From assembly GCA_002705165.1 (NCBI GenBank), contig PAJC01000004.1, positions 1-9,716 of the forward strand: 9,716 bases of DNA. Reading direction: 5' to 3'. The notes under the pieces were generated by a model, which had not been told where the DNA came from, ran no database searches, and saw only the letters and a list, made by a program, of their open reading frames with translations. Below, one piece after another: positions 1 through 7,027 of this stretch; position 1 is the stretch's first letter, and each line of letters starts with the position of its first letter. The position numbers were made by a program, and so were the translations under genes. The DNA is from Planctomycetaceae bacterium. GTDB lineage: Bacteria > Planctomycetota > Planctomycetia > Pirellulales > Pirellulaceae.

Positions 1-1368
1 CAACTAGATCCAGACGATCCTCTTCGAAGACTTAGCTACGATGAGTTTCGGAAGATCATTTATCGGCCCGACGCCTCTATTTGGCGAAACGCTGACTCAT
101 TATTTCAGATACAGCTTTTCCATCCTGGCTTCCTAGCTACGACTCCGGTTCAAATTAACGTAGTAGAAAAAAATCAATCGCAATCATGGCCTTTTTCGCC
201 AAAAGTCTTTGATTATCCGCAAGATCTAAACCTTGATGATTTAAGTGGGGTCCCAGGTTACGCCGGTTTTCGGTTGCACAACCCCATAAATTCTGACAAT
301 AAATTTGAAGAGTTCCTGGTCTTTCTCGGTGCTAGCTACTTTAGGGGGGTGGGCAAAAACCAATTTTACGGATTATCAGCGCGCGGATTGACTATCAATA
401 CAGAGAATGATGAAGAATTCCCGAGCTTCAGCGAATTTTGGATTGAACGGCCCTTACCTGAAAGCAATTACATTATAGTGCATGCATTGCTCAATAGCCC
501 ATCGGTCACGGGAGCCTTTCGTTTTAAAGTTCAACCGGGTTCTAACACAGAGATAGACGTAGACGCCCACTTTTTCCCCAGGAAGGACCTTGCAAGAGTT
601 GGAGTGGCTCCGCTTACATCTATGTTTTTGTTTGATGCGTCCAATCAAAACTTTTTTGACGATTACCGGCGCGCGGTGCACGATTCAGATGGTTTGTTAA
701 TACATAAAAAAAATGGGGAAAGAGTCTGGAGGCCACTTGCTAACCCGCAGAAGGTTCAAGTTTCTAGTTTTGGGGAAGGCAATCCAAATGGTTTCGGATT
801 ACTGCAAAGACACCAGAATTTCCGCGACTTTGAAGATGATGAAGCAAGGTATGATAAACGTCCGTCACTATGGATTGAACCAAGAGGGAACTGGGGTGAT
901 GGGTCGGTTGTTTTAGTCGAAATTCCTAGCCGTTCCGAAACCAATGACAACGTCGTCGCTTATTGGCAACCGAAGCAGGGCCTAAGCGGCGATAGAAGTT
1001 ATCACTTCAATTACCGCATGACTTGGGGCTTAGGTCCGCCGGGTGAAAATATACCAGGTCGCGTCGTTGAGACTGCCACGGGAGAGCCGTCTTTTGGATT
1101 TAGCGGTTTTGAAGAACGAGAATTCGTCATAGACTTCAGCGCTGGGTCAACATTATCAAACATGGATTCTGATTCGATTCGCATTGAGGCATCCAGCAGC
1201 GCCGGCAAAATCACAAACGTGAGCGGCACGTTAGTTCAAGCGACGGGGGACTATAGAGTGTATTTAAAATTAAACGCTGAAGGCGTTGACCTCGCTGAGC
1301 TAAGAGTTGGTTTGGAGGTGGCTGACCAGCAGTGGGGAGAAACTTGGCTTTACAGGTGGACAAGGTGA
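1..1368 (+). CDS. opgG: Periplasmic glucan biosynthesis protein OpgG (MdoG), 5' end missing
   Basis: OpgG acts in the periplasm on the beta-1,2-linked glucose backbone of osmoregulated periplasmic glucans. The OpgG/OpgD family has been placed in glycoside hydrolase family GH186. The frame is open from base 1, so the gene starts upstream of the window. 455 residues are visible against about 510 in E. coli, so roughly 50 residues, including the signal peptide, are missing. Family hallmarks seen are LSYDEFRKIIYRPD and FHPGF near the left edge, VPGYAGFRLHNPIN around 250-295, FPSFSEFWIERP around 420-455, LWIEPRGNWGDGSVVLVEIP around 870-925, and DNVVAYWQPK around 945-975, an acidic segment likely near the active site. 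It ends GETWLYRWTR. The TGA stop overlaps the proposed opgH GTG start (GTGA), so the two are translationally coupled. The TTG at 274 is internal, not the start. Identity is secure; the paralogue OpgD is less likely because opgH follows directly. Confidence 0.95.
   Translation, partial: QLDPDDPLRRLSYDEFRKIIYRPDASIWRNADSLFQIQLFHPGFLATTPVQINVVEKNQSQSWPFSPKVFDYPQDLNLDDLSGVPGYAGFRLHNPINSDNKFEEFLVFLGASYFRGVGKNQFYGLSARGLTINTENDEEFPSFSEFWIERPLPESNYIIVHALLNSPSVTGAFRFKVQPGSNTEIDVDAHFFPRKDLARVGVAPLTSMFLFDASNQNFFDDYRRAVHDSDGLLIHKKNGERVWRPLANPQKVQVSSFGEGNPNGFGLLQRHQNFRDFEDDEARYDKRPSLWIEPRGNWGDGSVVLVEIPSRSETNDNVVAYWQPKQGLSGDRSYHFNYRMTWGLGPPGENIPGRVVETATGEPSFGFSGFEEREFVIDFSAGSTLSNMDSDSIRIEASSSAGKITNVSGTLVQATGDYRVYLKLNAEGVDLAELRVGLEVADQQWGETWLYRWTR
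1354..1359 (+). promoter_or_regulatory. Ribosome binding site deciding the opgH start
   Basis: AGGTGG lies five bases before the GTG at 1365, which itself overlaps the opgG stop codon. This favours 1365 over the in-frame GTG at 1332, which would overlap opgG by 37 bases and has no better site. It also favours 1365 over the ATG at 1416, which has only weak purines in front. Confidence 0.5.
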
Positions 1369-3269
1369 ATCAAAATTTTATTGCGCAAAGCTTTTTTACT
1401 CCGCCCGAGTCTTCTATGACGATGACTACGCAAGCGTTTTCCAGCAGGCCGGCCAAGAAGAACATGTGCTATAACTTCTGTCCTCTTGTCGCGAGATTAA
1501 TCATCTTCGGGGGCACCATAATTATGACTTTCATAGCTGCTTATCAGATGTATCTGGTACTGCCTTTGACTTTTTCTGAAGCTGCTGTGTGGGGATTGGA
1601 TGACCCCGCTACCATAGTATTACTGTGGATATCGCTGATCTGTTTCAGTGTTACGTTTGGATGTTTAGCGCTTACCGCAGTTTCTGCGCTTGTTGGGTCG
1701 GTAGCAGGGCAAGATCGATCTTTTGCAAAGCCAGAAACGCCATTGAAAGGGAAAACTGTATTGCTCATGCCTGTCTTTAATGAGAACGCAACCGCTTTTT
1801 GCGCATCTCTGTTGGCGATGGCGCAAGACTTACAAGAATTAGGAGAAACTGAGCACTTCGAAATTTTTATTCTTTCCGATTCTGACCGCTTAGATTATCT
1901 TTCAAAAGAAGTAACAGCAGTAAAACTTTTGATCGAGAAGCTGAGTGGCACTATGCCTGTTTGGTATCGCCGCCGAAAAAAGAATGCAGCTCGCAAAGCT
2001 GGAAATATCCGCGATTTCATTACTCAGTGGGGAGAACGCTACGACTATATGATCGTTTTAGATGCTGACAGTCTAATTCAGGGAGAAACACTAACAGCGT
2101 TAGCACGAGAGATGGATGCTGACTCCGACCTTGGTATTTTACAGACATTGCCACGTCTAATCGGCGGCCAAACTGTTTATTCAAGACTCCAACAATTTTC
2201 AAATTCTGTTTATGGGTCAGTTTTTGCTAAGGGGTTGAACGCTTGGCAAGGAGATGACGGCAACTATTGGGGCCATAATGCTATAATTCGAGTGAGGGCT
2301 TTCGCAGAGTCTGCAGGATTACCAGTATTAAGTGGTTCTCCACCGTTCGGCGGCGAAATACGCTCTCATGATTTTGTCGAGGCTGCGCTAATGAATAGGA
2401 TTGGTTGGAAGGTCAGAATGTTGACCGATCCTAAGGGGTCTTGGGAGACGTGTCCCCCTACTCTTCTGGATGCTGCATCACGAGACCGACGCTGGGCACA
2501 AGGTAATGTTCAACACTTAGCCGTACTTCGGGTTGATGGGCTAAGTTGGTCAAGCAGGTTACACATGGTTCTGGGGTTTATGAATTACTTGACTTCGTCT
2601 TTGTGGCTGACAACTATCCTTATAGGACTCATTATTTCTCCGTGGGTCTTAGCACAAAACAGCGGTGAAACTGTTTTCTCAGGGGATGGTCTGCTTCCAG
2701 TCTCGCAGATATTCGGCTCGACGCGAATGCTTGTAATTTTTTGCGTTACCATCGGATTGCTTATGCTTCCAAAATTACTTGGTTTGATTGCGGGGATGAG
2801 GAAACACCATTTTAGACCAGTACGCGATCGATTATTAATGCTCATAAGCGCGTTAGTGGAACAAGCATTTTCCATTCTCTATTCTCCTATAATAATGTTT
2901 TTACATACTCGGTATCTTTGGGAAATTTTTTGCGGCAAGGACTCTGGTTGGCCCACTCAAGAAAGATGTGGTCGCCCCGTAGCAGCATTGGCGCTACTTA
3001 AATATCATAGCTCTCAAACTATTGCTGGTATTTTAATGACTGCGTACTTAGCTTTTCTAGCATCCCCACTGACTTACTGGATACTTCCTGTAACTATTGG
3101 TTTAATGCTATCAGCGCCACTTTCGCTACTGAGTGGTAGCAAGATGTTGGGGAATAAATTAAGGAATATAGGATTACTCCTCACGCGAGAGGAAGAATCG
3201 ATTCCTCGCATAATATTTAGGTACGATGAAAATGTTAAGATTTTTACATCAGTAGCCAGTTGCTCGTAA
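1365..3269 (+). CDS. opgH: Membrane glucosyltransferase OpgH (MdoH) of periplasmic glucan synthesis
   Basis: OpgH is an inner-membrane processive glycosyltransferase (GT2 fold) that polymerises UDP-glucose into linear beta-1,2-glucan and passes it to the periplasm, where OpgG works on it. With the GTG start the protein has 634 residues. Two hydrophobic segments lie at about 38-62 and 80-110. The cytoplasmic catalytic domain begins at KTVLLMPVFNEN. It carries the D,D,D,RxxRW pattern: SDSD (aspartates 172 and 174), DAD (233-235), HD (335-336) and RDRRWAQGN (RDRRW at 373-377). Several membrane helices follow to the C-terminus. E. coli OpgH has 847 residues; the missing length is mainly the long cytoplasmic N-terminus, which in E. 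coli contacts FtsZ. The gene overlaps opgG by 4 bases, so they form one operon. The start is moderately certain (ATG 1416 is the alternative); the identity is secure. Confidence 0.94.
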   Translation: MNQNFIAQSFFTPPESSMTMTTQAFSSRPAKKNMCYNFCPLVARLIIFGGTIIMTFIAAYQMYLVLPLTFSEAAVWGLDDPATIVLLWISLICFSVTFGCLALTAVSALVGSVAGQDRSFAKPETPLKGKTVLLMPVFNENATAFCASLLAMAQDLQELGETEHFEIFILSDSDRLDYLSKEVTAVKLLIEKLSGTMPVWYRRRKKNAARKAGNIRDFITQWGERYDYMIVLDADSLIQGETLTALAREMDADSDLGILQTLPRLIGGQTVYSRLQQFSNSVYGSVFAKGLNAWQGDDGNYWGHNAIIRVRAFAESAGLPVLSGSPPFGGEIRSHDFVEAALMNRIGWKVRMLTDPKGSWETCPPTLLDAASRDRRWAQGNVQHLAVLRVDGLSWSSRLHMVLGFMNYLTSSLWLTTILIGLIISPWVLAQNSGETVFSGDGLLPVSQIFGSTRMLVIFCVTIGLLMLPKLLGLIAGMRKHHFRPVRDRLLMLISALVEQAFSILYSPIIMFLHTRYLWEIFCGKDSGWPTQERCGRPVAALALLKYHSSQTIAGILMTAYLAFLASPLTYWILPVTIGLMLSAPLSLLSGSKMLGNKLRNIGLLLTREEESIPRIIFRYDENVKIFTSVASCS

Positions 3270-3609
3270 GCAAAAATCTTACAGACGAAGCCGCACAGAT
3301 CATGAAAACTGAAACTATTTATCCTCTTTGATATAAGTCGCTTTCAACTTTTCTTTTCCTTGTTAGCCGATATCTATAGTATCTTCTGGGCATGAATATA
3401 AAGAAACCAATCACTACCTAGTTGATGTCAACCATATCAGGATCGTCAGTTTTTACTGTTTTCACTTCTAACTGACTCTACGCAATTTCGCTCTCCGAAA
3501 AATTATGGGAGGAGTATAAACTTAGGGGCGCATCCCATCGTCCTGTTTAATATGTATAGTAACTAGTCCTATATATAAAAGACGATTTAAAAAAAATTGG
3601 ATTTCAAAA
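3270..3609 (+). other. Intergenic region between opgH and dgkA
   Basis: I see no gene in these 340 AT-rich bases. They hold a 12-base palindrome GTTGATGTCAAC (3421-3432) and a 7-base inverted repeat GTCAGTT/AACTGAC (3445-3451 and 3470-3476) with an 18-base loop. GGGAGGAG at 3507-3514 resembles a ribosome binding site but no open frame follows. There is no convincing T-tailed terminator after opgH. The length suggests dgkA has its own promoter, possibly in the AT-rich stretch around 3546-3580, but no pair of boxes is good enough to call. Confidence 0.5.
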
Positions 3610-3981
3610 ATGAAGATGTCATTACCAGAAAGAAAAACCGGTATTTCACGAGTTATCGCGGCAACACGCGATTCCTTAAGAGGGTTGAGCCTTGCAGCAA
3701 GGACGGAAGAGGCATTCAAACAGGAATGCTTATTATTTGTGCTTCTTGCTCCGCTGGGGGCGTGGTTAGGCGAAACAGAAATTGAAAAAATTCTTCTCGT
3801 GGGTGTGCTAGTTATTGTCTTGATTGTTGAGTTGCTTAATACTGCTGTCGAAGCAGTTGTCGATAGGGTGGGAGCAGAATTCAATGAGCTGTCTCGGCAG
3901 GCCAAAGATTTAGGATCAGCTGCTGTCTTTTTAAGCTTAGTTTATGTGATATTTACATGGTTGGCGATACTGATTTTTTAG
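3610..3981 (+). CDS. dgkA: Diacylglycerol kinase DgkA
   Basis: This small trimeric inner-membrane kinase phosphorylates diacylglycerol to phosphatidic acid with ATP. In E. coli it recycles diacylglycerol released when phosphoglycerol is moved from phosphatidylglycerol onto periplasmic glucans. It has 123 residues, matching the family (E. coli 121). The signature VELLNTAVEAVVDRVG (72-88) contains the glutamates at 74 and 81 that correspond to the catalytic and metal-binding positions; NELSRQAKDLGSAA (92-105) follows. Three hydrophobic segments lie at about 41-53, 61-78 and 104-122, after an amphipathic N-terminus. The ATG at 3610 is preceded by a weak TTGGA; ATG 3616 is a possible alternative two codons in. 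The location downstream of opgGH fits a role in the glucan lipid cycle. Both identity and completeness are secure. Confidence 0.96.
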   Translation: MKMSLPERKTGISRVIAATRDSLRGLSLAARTEEAFKQECLLFVLLAPLGAWLGETEIEKILLVGVLVIVLIVELLNTAVEAVVDRVGAEFNELSRQAKDLGSAAVFLSLVYVIFTWLAILIF

Positions 3982-3987
3982 ATCTCT

Positions 3988-4025
3988 GCTTGTCACAGTA
4001 AGTAATTTTAATGCTTACTGCAAGC
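3988..4025 (+). terminator. Hairpin after dgkA, weak terminator candidate
   Basis: CAGTAAG (3996-4002) pairs perfectly with CTTACTG (4014-4020). The outer arms GCTTG (3988-3992) and CAAGC (4021-4025) extend the stem by five pairs across a 3-base bulge. It begins six bases after the dgkA stop codon. No T-run follows, so it may be a transcript-end stabiliser or a Rho-dependent end rather than a classic intrinsic terminator. Confidence 0.35.
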
Positions 4026-4042
4026 GACTTAGCGGGTGGTGA

Positions 4043-4062
4043 TTGGTCCAAATTTGGCCCAA
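4043..4062 (+). repeat. Direct repeat copy 1 flanking the tRNA fragment
   Basis: TTGGTCCAAATTTGGCCCAA. The last 19 bases match the copy at 4272-4290 at 18 of 19 positions in the same orientation. Each copy is itself two TTGGNCCAA-like units 11 bases apart. It lies 46 bases left of the tRNA fragment. It could be an arm-type binding site for a tyrosine recombinase; this is inference. Confidence 0.6.
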
Positions 4063-4108
4063 AAAAGTTGAGAGACTTGGAAGGGAACTCGTAAGTTACT
4101 GTTTTAAT

Positions 4109-4156
4109 TGGTGGGCCCACGAGGACTCGAACCTCGGACCGACGGATTATGAGTCC
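4109..4156 (-). pseudogene. 3' half of a CAU-anticodon tRNA (probable attachment site)
   Basis: Read on the minus strand, the sequence gives a normal tRNA 3' half. It has anticodon loop CTCATAA (CAU; bases 4147-4153), 3' anticodon stem TCCGT, variable region CGGTC, a perfect T-arm CGAGG-TTCGAGT-CCTCG, acceptor strand TGGGCCC, discriminator A and encoded CCA (4109-4111). The 5' half is absent. Beyond 4157 there is no D-arm and no acceptor partner GGGCCCA, and the 5' anticodon stem has a mismatch. The anticodon fits tRNA-Ile2 (lysidine type) or elongator tRNA-Met; the acceptor and T-arm sequence makes me lean to Ile2. Such 3' fragments are left at the far end of elements that integrate into tRNA genes. 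The lost side points to higher coordinates, so the element should extend rightward and the intact tRNA should lie beyond the window. Confidence 0.8.
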
Positions 4157-4271
4157 CTCGCAAACAGTTAATCACAATTCTTAACAACAGCCTGCGTTCT
4201 TTAAATCATCGTATCACATAGTTTTGTTGACTGTAGTAGTTAGTCTTGAGTCGTAGTTAGTTGTCCCGCAG

Positions 4272-4290
4272 TGGTCCAAATTTGGTCCAA
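4272..4290 (+). repeat. Direct repeat copy 2 flanking the tRNA fragment
   Basis: TGGTCCAAATTTGGTCCAA differs from the copy at 4044-4062 at one base. It lies 115 bases right of the tRNA fragment, on the presumed element side. The pair flanks the fragment like the arms of a phage attachment site; recombinase binding is inferred, not shown. Confidence 0.6.
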
Positions 4291-4417
4291 GAAACCTACC
4301 CACCCCTTCTTTATATAAAGGCTACCTAACAGACCCCACCCCCGGGGTACCCCTCCCGATACACAGGAAGGAGTCCCATATTCTATATACATACTATTCT
4401 CGGCCACAAGTGATCTA

Positions 4418-5641
4418 CTACATGATCAGGCTTCTATCGATATCTACACCCAAGCCTGGCCCTTGCGGCATTGCCATATTGCCTTCGCTGTCTACCACCG
4501 GAGCATTTTCAAAGATGGCAAAACCATTTGTATAAGGTGAAATGGGTGGATCATTCATGATCTCGATCCAAGGGCAATGTGGCCATGTTCCGATCATGTG
4601 CAATTGTGCGATGGTACCCAATTGACCTCCGCCATGGTGGGGAATTACCTGCTTGTGATTGGCGAGCCCTAAAGCGGCGACGGCTCTTAAACCCTGTACA
4701 CCTTCTGTCACCAGGATTTCCGGCTGAAGAATATCGTAGACACCATTATCGATTATATCCTTGAACTCCTGAACACCCTGATTGTTCTCGCCACCTGCAA
4801 GTGTTATATCGGTAGCCCGATTCAGTTCTGCCAGACCGTCATAATCATAGCGGCGCAGCGGTTCTTCCAGCCAGTAGACATCAAGCTCATCTAGGGCGCG
4901 GGCCGTATCCAGTGCCCTTTTATAGTCCCATTGCACACCCGGCTGCCAGATGCCGCTGGATTGTGCTTGATTGGCATCGGTCATGATAGTGAAGTCTTCA
5001 CCAACGGCTTCGCGGACTAGTTCGATAGTTCGGATATCTTCTTTCATCTGCAGATGATGGAGACGAATTTTTATTCCCTGCCATCCCTTTTCCTTAACCC
5101 TTACAGCTTGTTCGGCCCGTTCTTCCGGAGTGGAGAGCTGAATCATGCTGGCATAGGCTGGTACCTTATCTTTCTGTGCACCCCATAGCTTATAAAGAGG
5201 TTGGTTTGCTACCTTGCCTACAATATCCCATAGCGCGATCTCAATGCAGCCCACATCTCTCCAGTTATTTGCAGCTCCGTTTGTATAGCGCATTTGGTGA
5301 CCAAGTGTTTCATTGTCGAAAGGGTCCTGACCTACCAGCAGTGCCTTCATGCGATCGATGTTAGCGGGGCTCATTCCCGGAGCGATGCCGCTAATACCCT
5401 GATCGGTGTAGATTTCTGTAACAGAGCCGCCACCAATTCGACGCATATAAGGTCGCCCCGGTGCCCAGGCTGATTCCATCATGCCGGTTTCACCAAGGGT
5501 TCGCATTCGATGGACACGGATATCAGTAATTCGTGGTCGGGCACTCTGGGCAAGAGATAGATTGAACAGACCCGTGCCTGCGGTACCGAGAGAGGCTAAT
5601 GCCAGCGCCCCTGTTTTGCTGATGAATTGACGACGTTTCAT
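4418..5641 (-). CDS. Tat-exported enolase-superfamily enzyme (mandelate racemase / sugar-acid dehydratase type)
   Basis: Members abstract a proton next to a carboxylate with a Mg2+ ion, giving racemisation or dehydration of hydroxy acids. The 407-residue protein opens MKRRQFISK followed by an alanine/leucine-rich stretch ending near SLAQS (31-33), a Tat leader (twin Arg 3-4), so it probably works in the periplasm. The barrel shows IKIRLH (K191, R193), TDAN (D222), WLEEPL (E259/E260), GGEN (E285), YDILQP (D303) and IPHHGGG (H335/H336). This is the layout expected for three metal ligands plus the base pair of the mandelate racemase subgroup. The start at 5641 is preferred over the in-frame ATG at 5674 because a good ribosome site precedes it and it places the Arg pair at the extreme N-terminus. 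It follows the CoA-transferase gene by 94 bases on the same strand, probably in one transcript. The substrate is unknown. Confidence 0.88.
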   Translation of the reverse strand: MKRRQFISKTGALALASLGTAGTGLFNLSLAQSARPRITDIRVHRMRTLGETGMMESAWAPGRPYMRRIGGGSVTEIYTDQGISGIAPGMSPANIDRMKALLVGQDPFDNETLGHQMRYTNGAANNWRDVGCIEIALWDIVGKVANQPLYKLWGAQKDKVPAYASMIQLSTPEERAEQAVRVKEKGWQGIKIRLHHLQMKEDIRTIELVREAVGEDFTIMTDANQAQSSGIWQPGVQWDYKRALDTARALDELDVYWLEEPLRRYDYDGLAELNRATDITLAGGENNQGVQEFKDIIDNGVYDILQPEILVTEGVQGLRAVAALGLANHKQVIPHHGGGQLGTIAQLHMIGTWPHCPWIEIMNDPPISPYTNGFAIFENAPVVDSEGNMAMPQGPGLGVDIDRSLIM

Positions 5642-5648
5642 GAATTGA

Positions 5649-5654
5649 CCCTCT
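5649..5654 (-). promoter_or_regulatory. Ribosome binding site deciding the start of the enolase-superfamily gene
   Basis: Minus-strand AGAGGG ends seven bases before the ATG at 5641. The longer in-frame ATG at 5674 would put this site inside the coding region and add eleven residues in front of the twin-arginine leader. Confidence 0.6.
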
Positions 5655-5735
5655 TCTATTTGATGATCGATCAAGTCAACCGATCCTGAGCTTTTTTCAG
5701 TATGATATGGCGTAATTAGATTTCAATGTAGCGAA

Positions 5736-6923
5736 TCAAGTGACACCACTTCGGCGAAGGTTTTCAATAGTAGCAGCGTCATACCCAAGCTCCCGCAAGA
5801 TTTCCTTTGTGTCGGCACCTAGAGTAGGGCCGGGTTGGTTGGGGATAGGGTCGGTCATTCGCACTGGGCTTTGGAGATTTCTAAGGTCAGGACGATTGGG
5901 GTGTTCGGTAGTGACAATACCGTCGCGGTTAAGTAAAAAGGGATTTTGCAGTGCTTTTGCAATGCCATAGACAGGTGCGCACGGCACATTGCCGCCCAGC
6001 GTATCCATCCAATGCGCTGTTGTCTGTTTGGTTAAAAACGTGTCGAGCATTTCCGTTAAAAGATCTCGATTTTCCCGGCGTGCTTGACCCGTCCGGAACG
6101 ACTCCTTTGCTGCCAATTCCTTTGCACCAATCCGGTCACAAAATATTTCCCAAAACCGGTCCGATTGTGCCATGACAAATAGCCATCCATCAGAGGTTTT
6201 GAATAACTGGGAAGGAGTTACACTGGGATGGGCCGAGCGCGGAGAGCGGGTGGTTTCAATGCTCTCATTCAGATACCAAGCGCCGACATAGTTTAATTGA
6301 TGGGCCGCGACGTCGAACAAGGCAACGTCTACATCGCGGCCCACACCAGTTTCCCGTGCTTTCATAATCGACGAAACTAGAGCCAGTGAAGTGGTAAGCC
6401 CAGAGAGATGATCGATAAGCGCCAAACCCATGCGCGCTGGGGGGCCATCTGGTTCACCAGACATGTAAAGGTAGCCTGTTTCTGCTTGCATCAAATAATC
6501 GAAGCCGGGCCAGTCTCGTCTTGGTCCATCGCGACCGTAAGCGGATATAAAGCCACAAACAATTTTAAGGTTGTTGCCTTTGAGCTGATGATAAGTCAGT
6601 CCCAGTTTTTCTGGTTGATCTCCACGCAGGTTACACAGCAAGGCATCTGCCGTTGACACGAGTTTGCCAAGTATCTCTTTGCCCTTGTCAGTCTTGAGGT
6701 CCAGAGTCAATGAACGTTTATTCCGATTAAACGCTTGGAAAGATAAGCTATCCAGCTCACCTAAATCACCCCCGGGTCCCATCTGTCGAATCGGATCACC
6801 TTGATGAGCTCGGTTTTCGATCTTAATGACTTCGGCACCTAAATTAGCCAATTGCAAAGTTCCATAGGGTCCAGCTGCATAATGCTCGACTGCAAGAATG
6901 CGGACACCTTCCAAGGGCAACAT
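5736..6923 (-). CDS. Family III CoA-transferase (CaiB/BaiF, formyl-CoA transferase type)
   Basis: Family III enzymes move CoA between carboxylic acids through an aspartyl-CoA thioester; some relatives are 2-methylacyl-CoA racemases. The protein has 395 residues, the usual length. It starts PLEGVRILAVEHYAAGPYGT and carries GAEVIKIE (29-36), FNRNKRSLTLDLK (65-77), AYGRDGP (128-134) and FDYLMQAETG (141-150). GPPARMGLALIDHLSG (160-175) follows, with D171 at the place of the catalytic Asp of formyl-CoA transferase (D169). The C-terminal part (CAPV, GADTKEILRELGY) is intact. The ATG at 6923 has AGGGA ten bases upstream, which is somewhat far. An inverted repeat about 65 bases upstream may control it. 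The enolase-superfamily gene follows on the same strand, suggesting that the two act on one acid. The acid cannot be named from sequence. Confidence 0.92.
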   Translation of the reverse strand: MLPLEGVRILAVEHYAAGPYGTLQLANLGAEVIKIENRAHQGDPIRQMGPGGDLGELDSLSFQAFNRNKRSLTLDLKTDKGKEILGKLVSTADALLCNLRGDQPEKLGLTYHQLKGNNLKIVCGFISAYGRDGPRRDWPGFDYLMQAETGYLYMSGEPDGPPARMGLALIDHLSGLTTSLALVSSIMKARETGVGRDVDVALFDVAAHQLNYVGAWYLNESIETTRSPRSAHPSVTPSQLFKTSDGWLFVMAQSDRFWEIFCDRIGAKELAAKESFRTGQARRENRDLLTEMLDTFLTKQTTAHWMDTLGGNVPCAPVYGIAKALQNPFLLNRDGIVTTEHPNRPDLRNLQSPVRMTDPIPNQPGPTLGADTKEILRELGYDAATIENLRRSGVT

Positions 6924-6987
6924 CAGACAATATTCCCTAGGTCTATTCGCTTCGAATCGATGACTTGCTGCATATTAATGAAGTGAT

Positions 6988-7005
6988 CTCTGATACATAT
7001 CAGAG
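6988..7005. promoter_or_regulatory. Palindromic operator candidate upstream of the CoA-transferase
   Basis: CTCTGATACATATCAGAG is a perfect 8+8 inverted repeat with a 2-base centre, in the 181-base gap before the CoA-transferase gene and 64 bases from its start codon. Size and symmetry fit a dimeric repressor such as the GntR or TetR type. No regulator gene is in the window, so the protein is unknown. Confidence 0.5.
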
Positions 7006-7027
7006 GTGAATCAAGATGAATGTTCAA
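6999..7027 (-). promoter_or_regulatory. Possible sigma-70 promoter for the CoA-transferase
   Basis: On the minus strand TTGAAC (7022-7027) and TCTGAT (6999-7004) are 17 bases apart; each matches four of six consensus bases. The -10 box falls inside the palindrome, which would let a bound repressor block RNA polymerase. The match is modest, so this is only a candidate. Confidence 0.25.

Larger units (their letters stand above)
3982..4417. other. Non-coding junction with tRNA fragment and repeats
   Basis: These 436 bases carry no credible gene. From left to right they hold a hairpin after dgkA, one 19-base repeat, a tRNA 3' half on the minus strand, a short direct repeat GTAGTTAGT (4236-4244 and 4253-4261, period 17), and the second 19-base repeat. 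A 12-base palindrome CTTTATATAAAG (4309-4320) and a GC palindrome GGGGTACCCC (4344-4353) follow. This mixture is what one expects at the end of an integrated element; the individual parts have their own entries. Confidence 0.6.

Noticed and set aside
3507..3514. Strong ribosome-site-like GGGAGGAG as sign of a small gene
   Set aside because: The next codons in all frames lead quickly to stops and there is no start codon at a fitting distance.
3597..3785. 62-codon frame starting with TTG just before dgkA
   Set aside because: It overlaps dgkA in another frame and dgkA is an unmistakable family member.
3522..3905. 127-codon minus-strand frame opposite dgkA
   Set aside because: It is the antisense shadow of dgkA; low-complexity Ser/Thr-rich translation without family resemblance.
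4236..4261. Short direct repeat GTAGTTAGT with period 17 as the start of a CRISPR-like array
   Set aside because: Only two 9-base units with an 8-base gap; far too short and not continued.
4344..4353. GGGGTACCCC palindrome as a terminator for the enolase-superfamily gene
   Set aside because: It has no loop and no T-run on either strand, so it is not a usable intrinsic terminator.
4160..4417. A group I intron splitting a tRNA-Ile gene at the anticodon loop
   Set aside because: Such introns are known in proteobacterial CAU tRNAs, but no D-arm or 5' acceptor partner (GGGCCCA) is found in the following bases, so the gene is cut rather than interrupted by an intron within this window.
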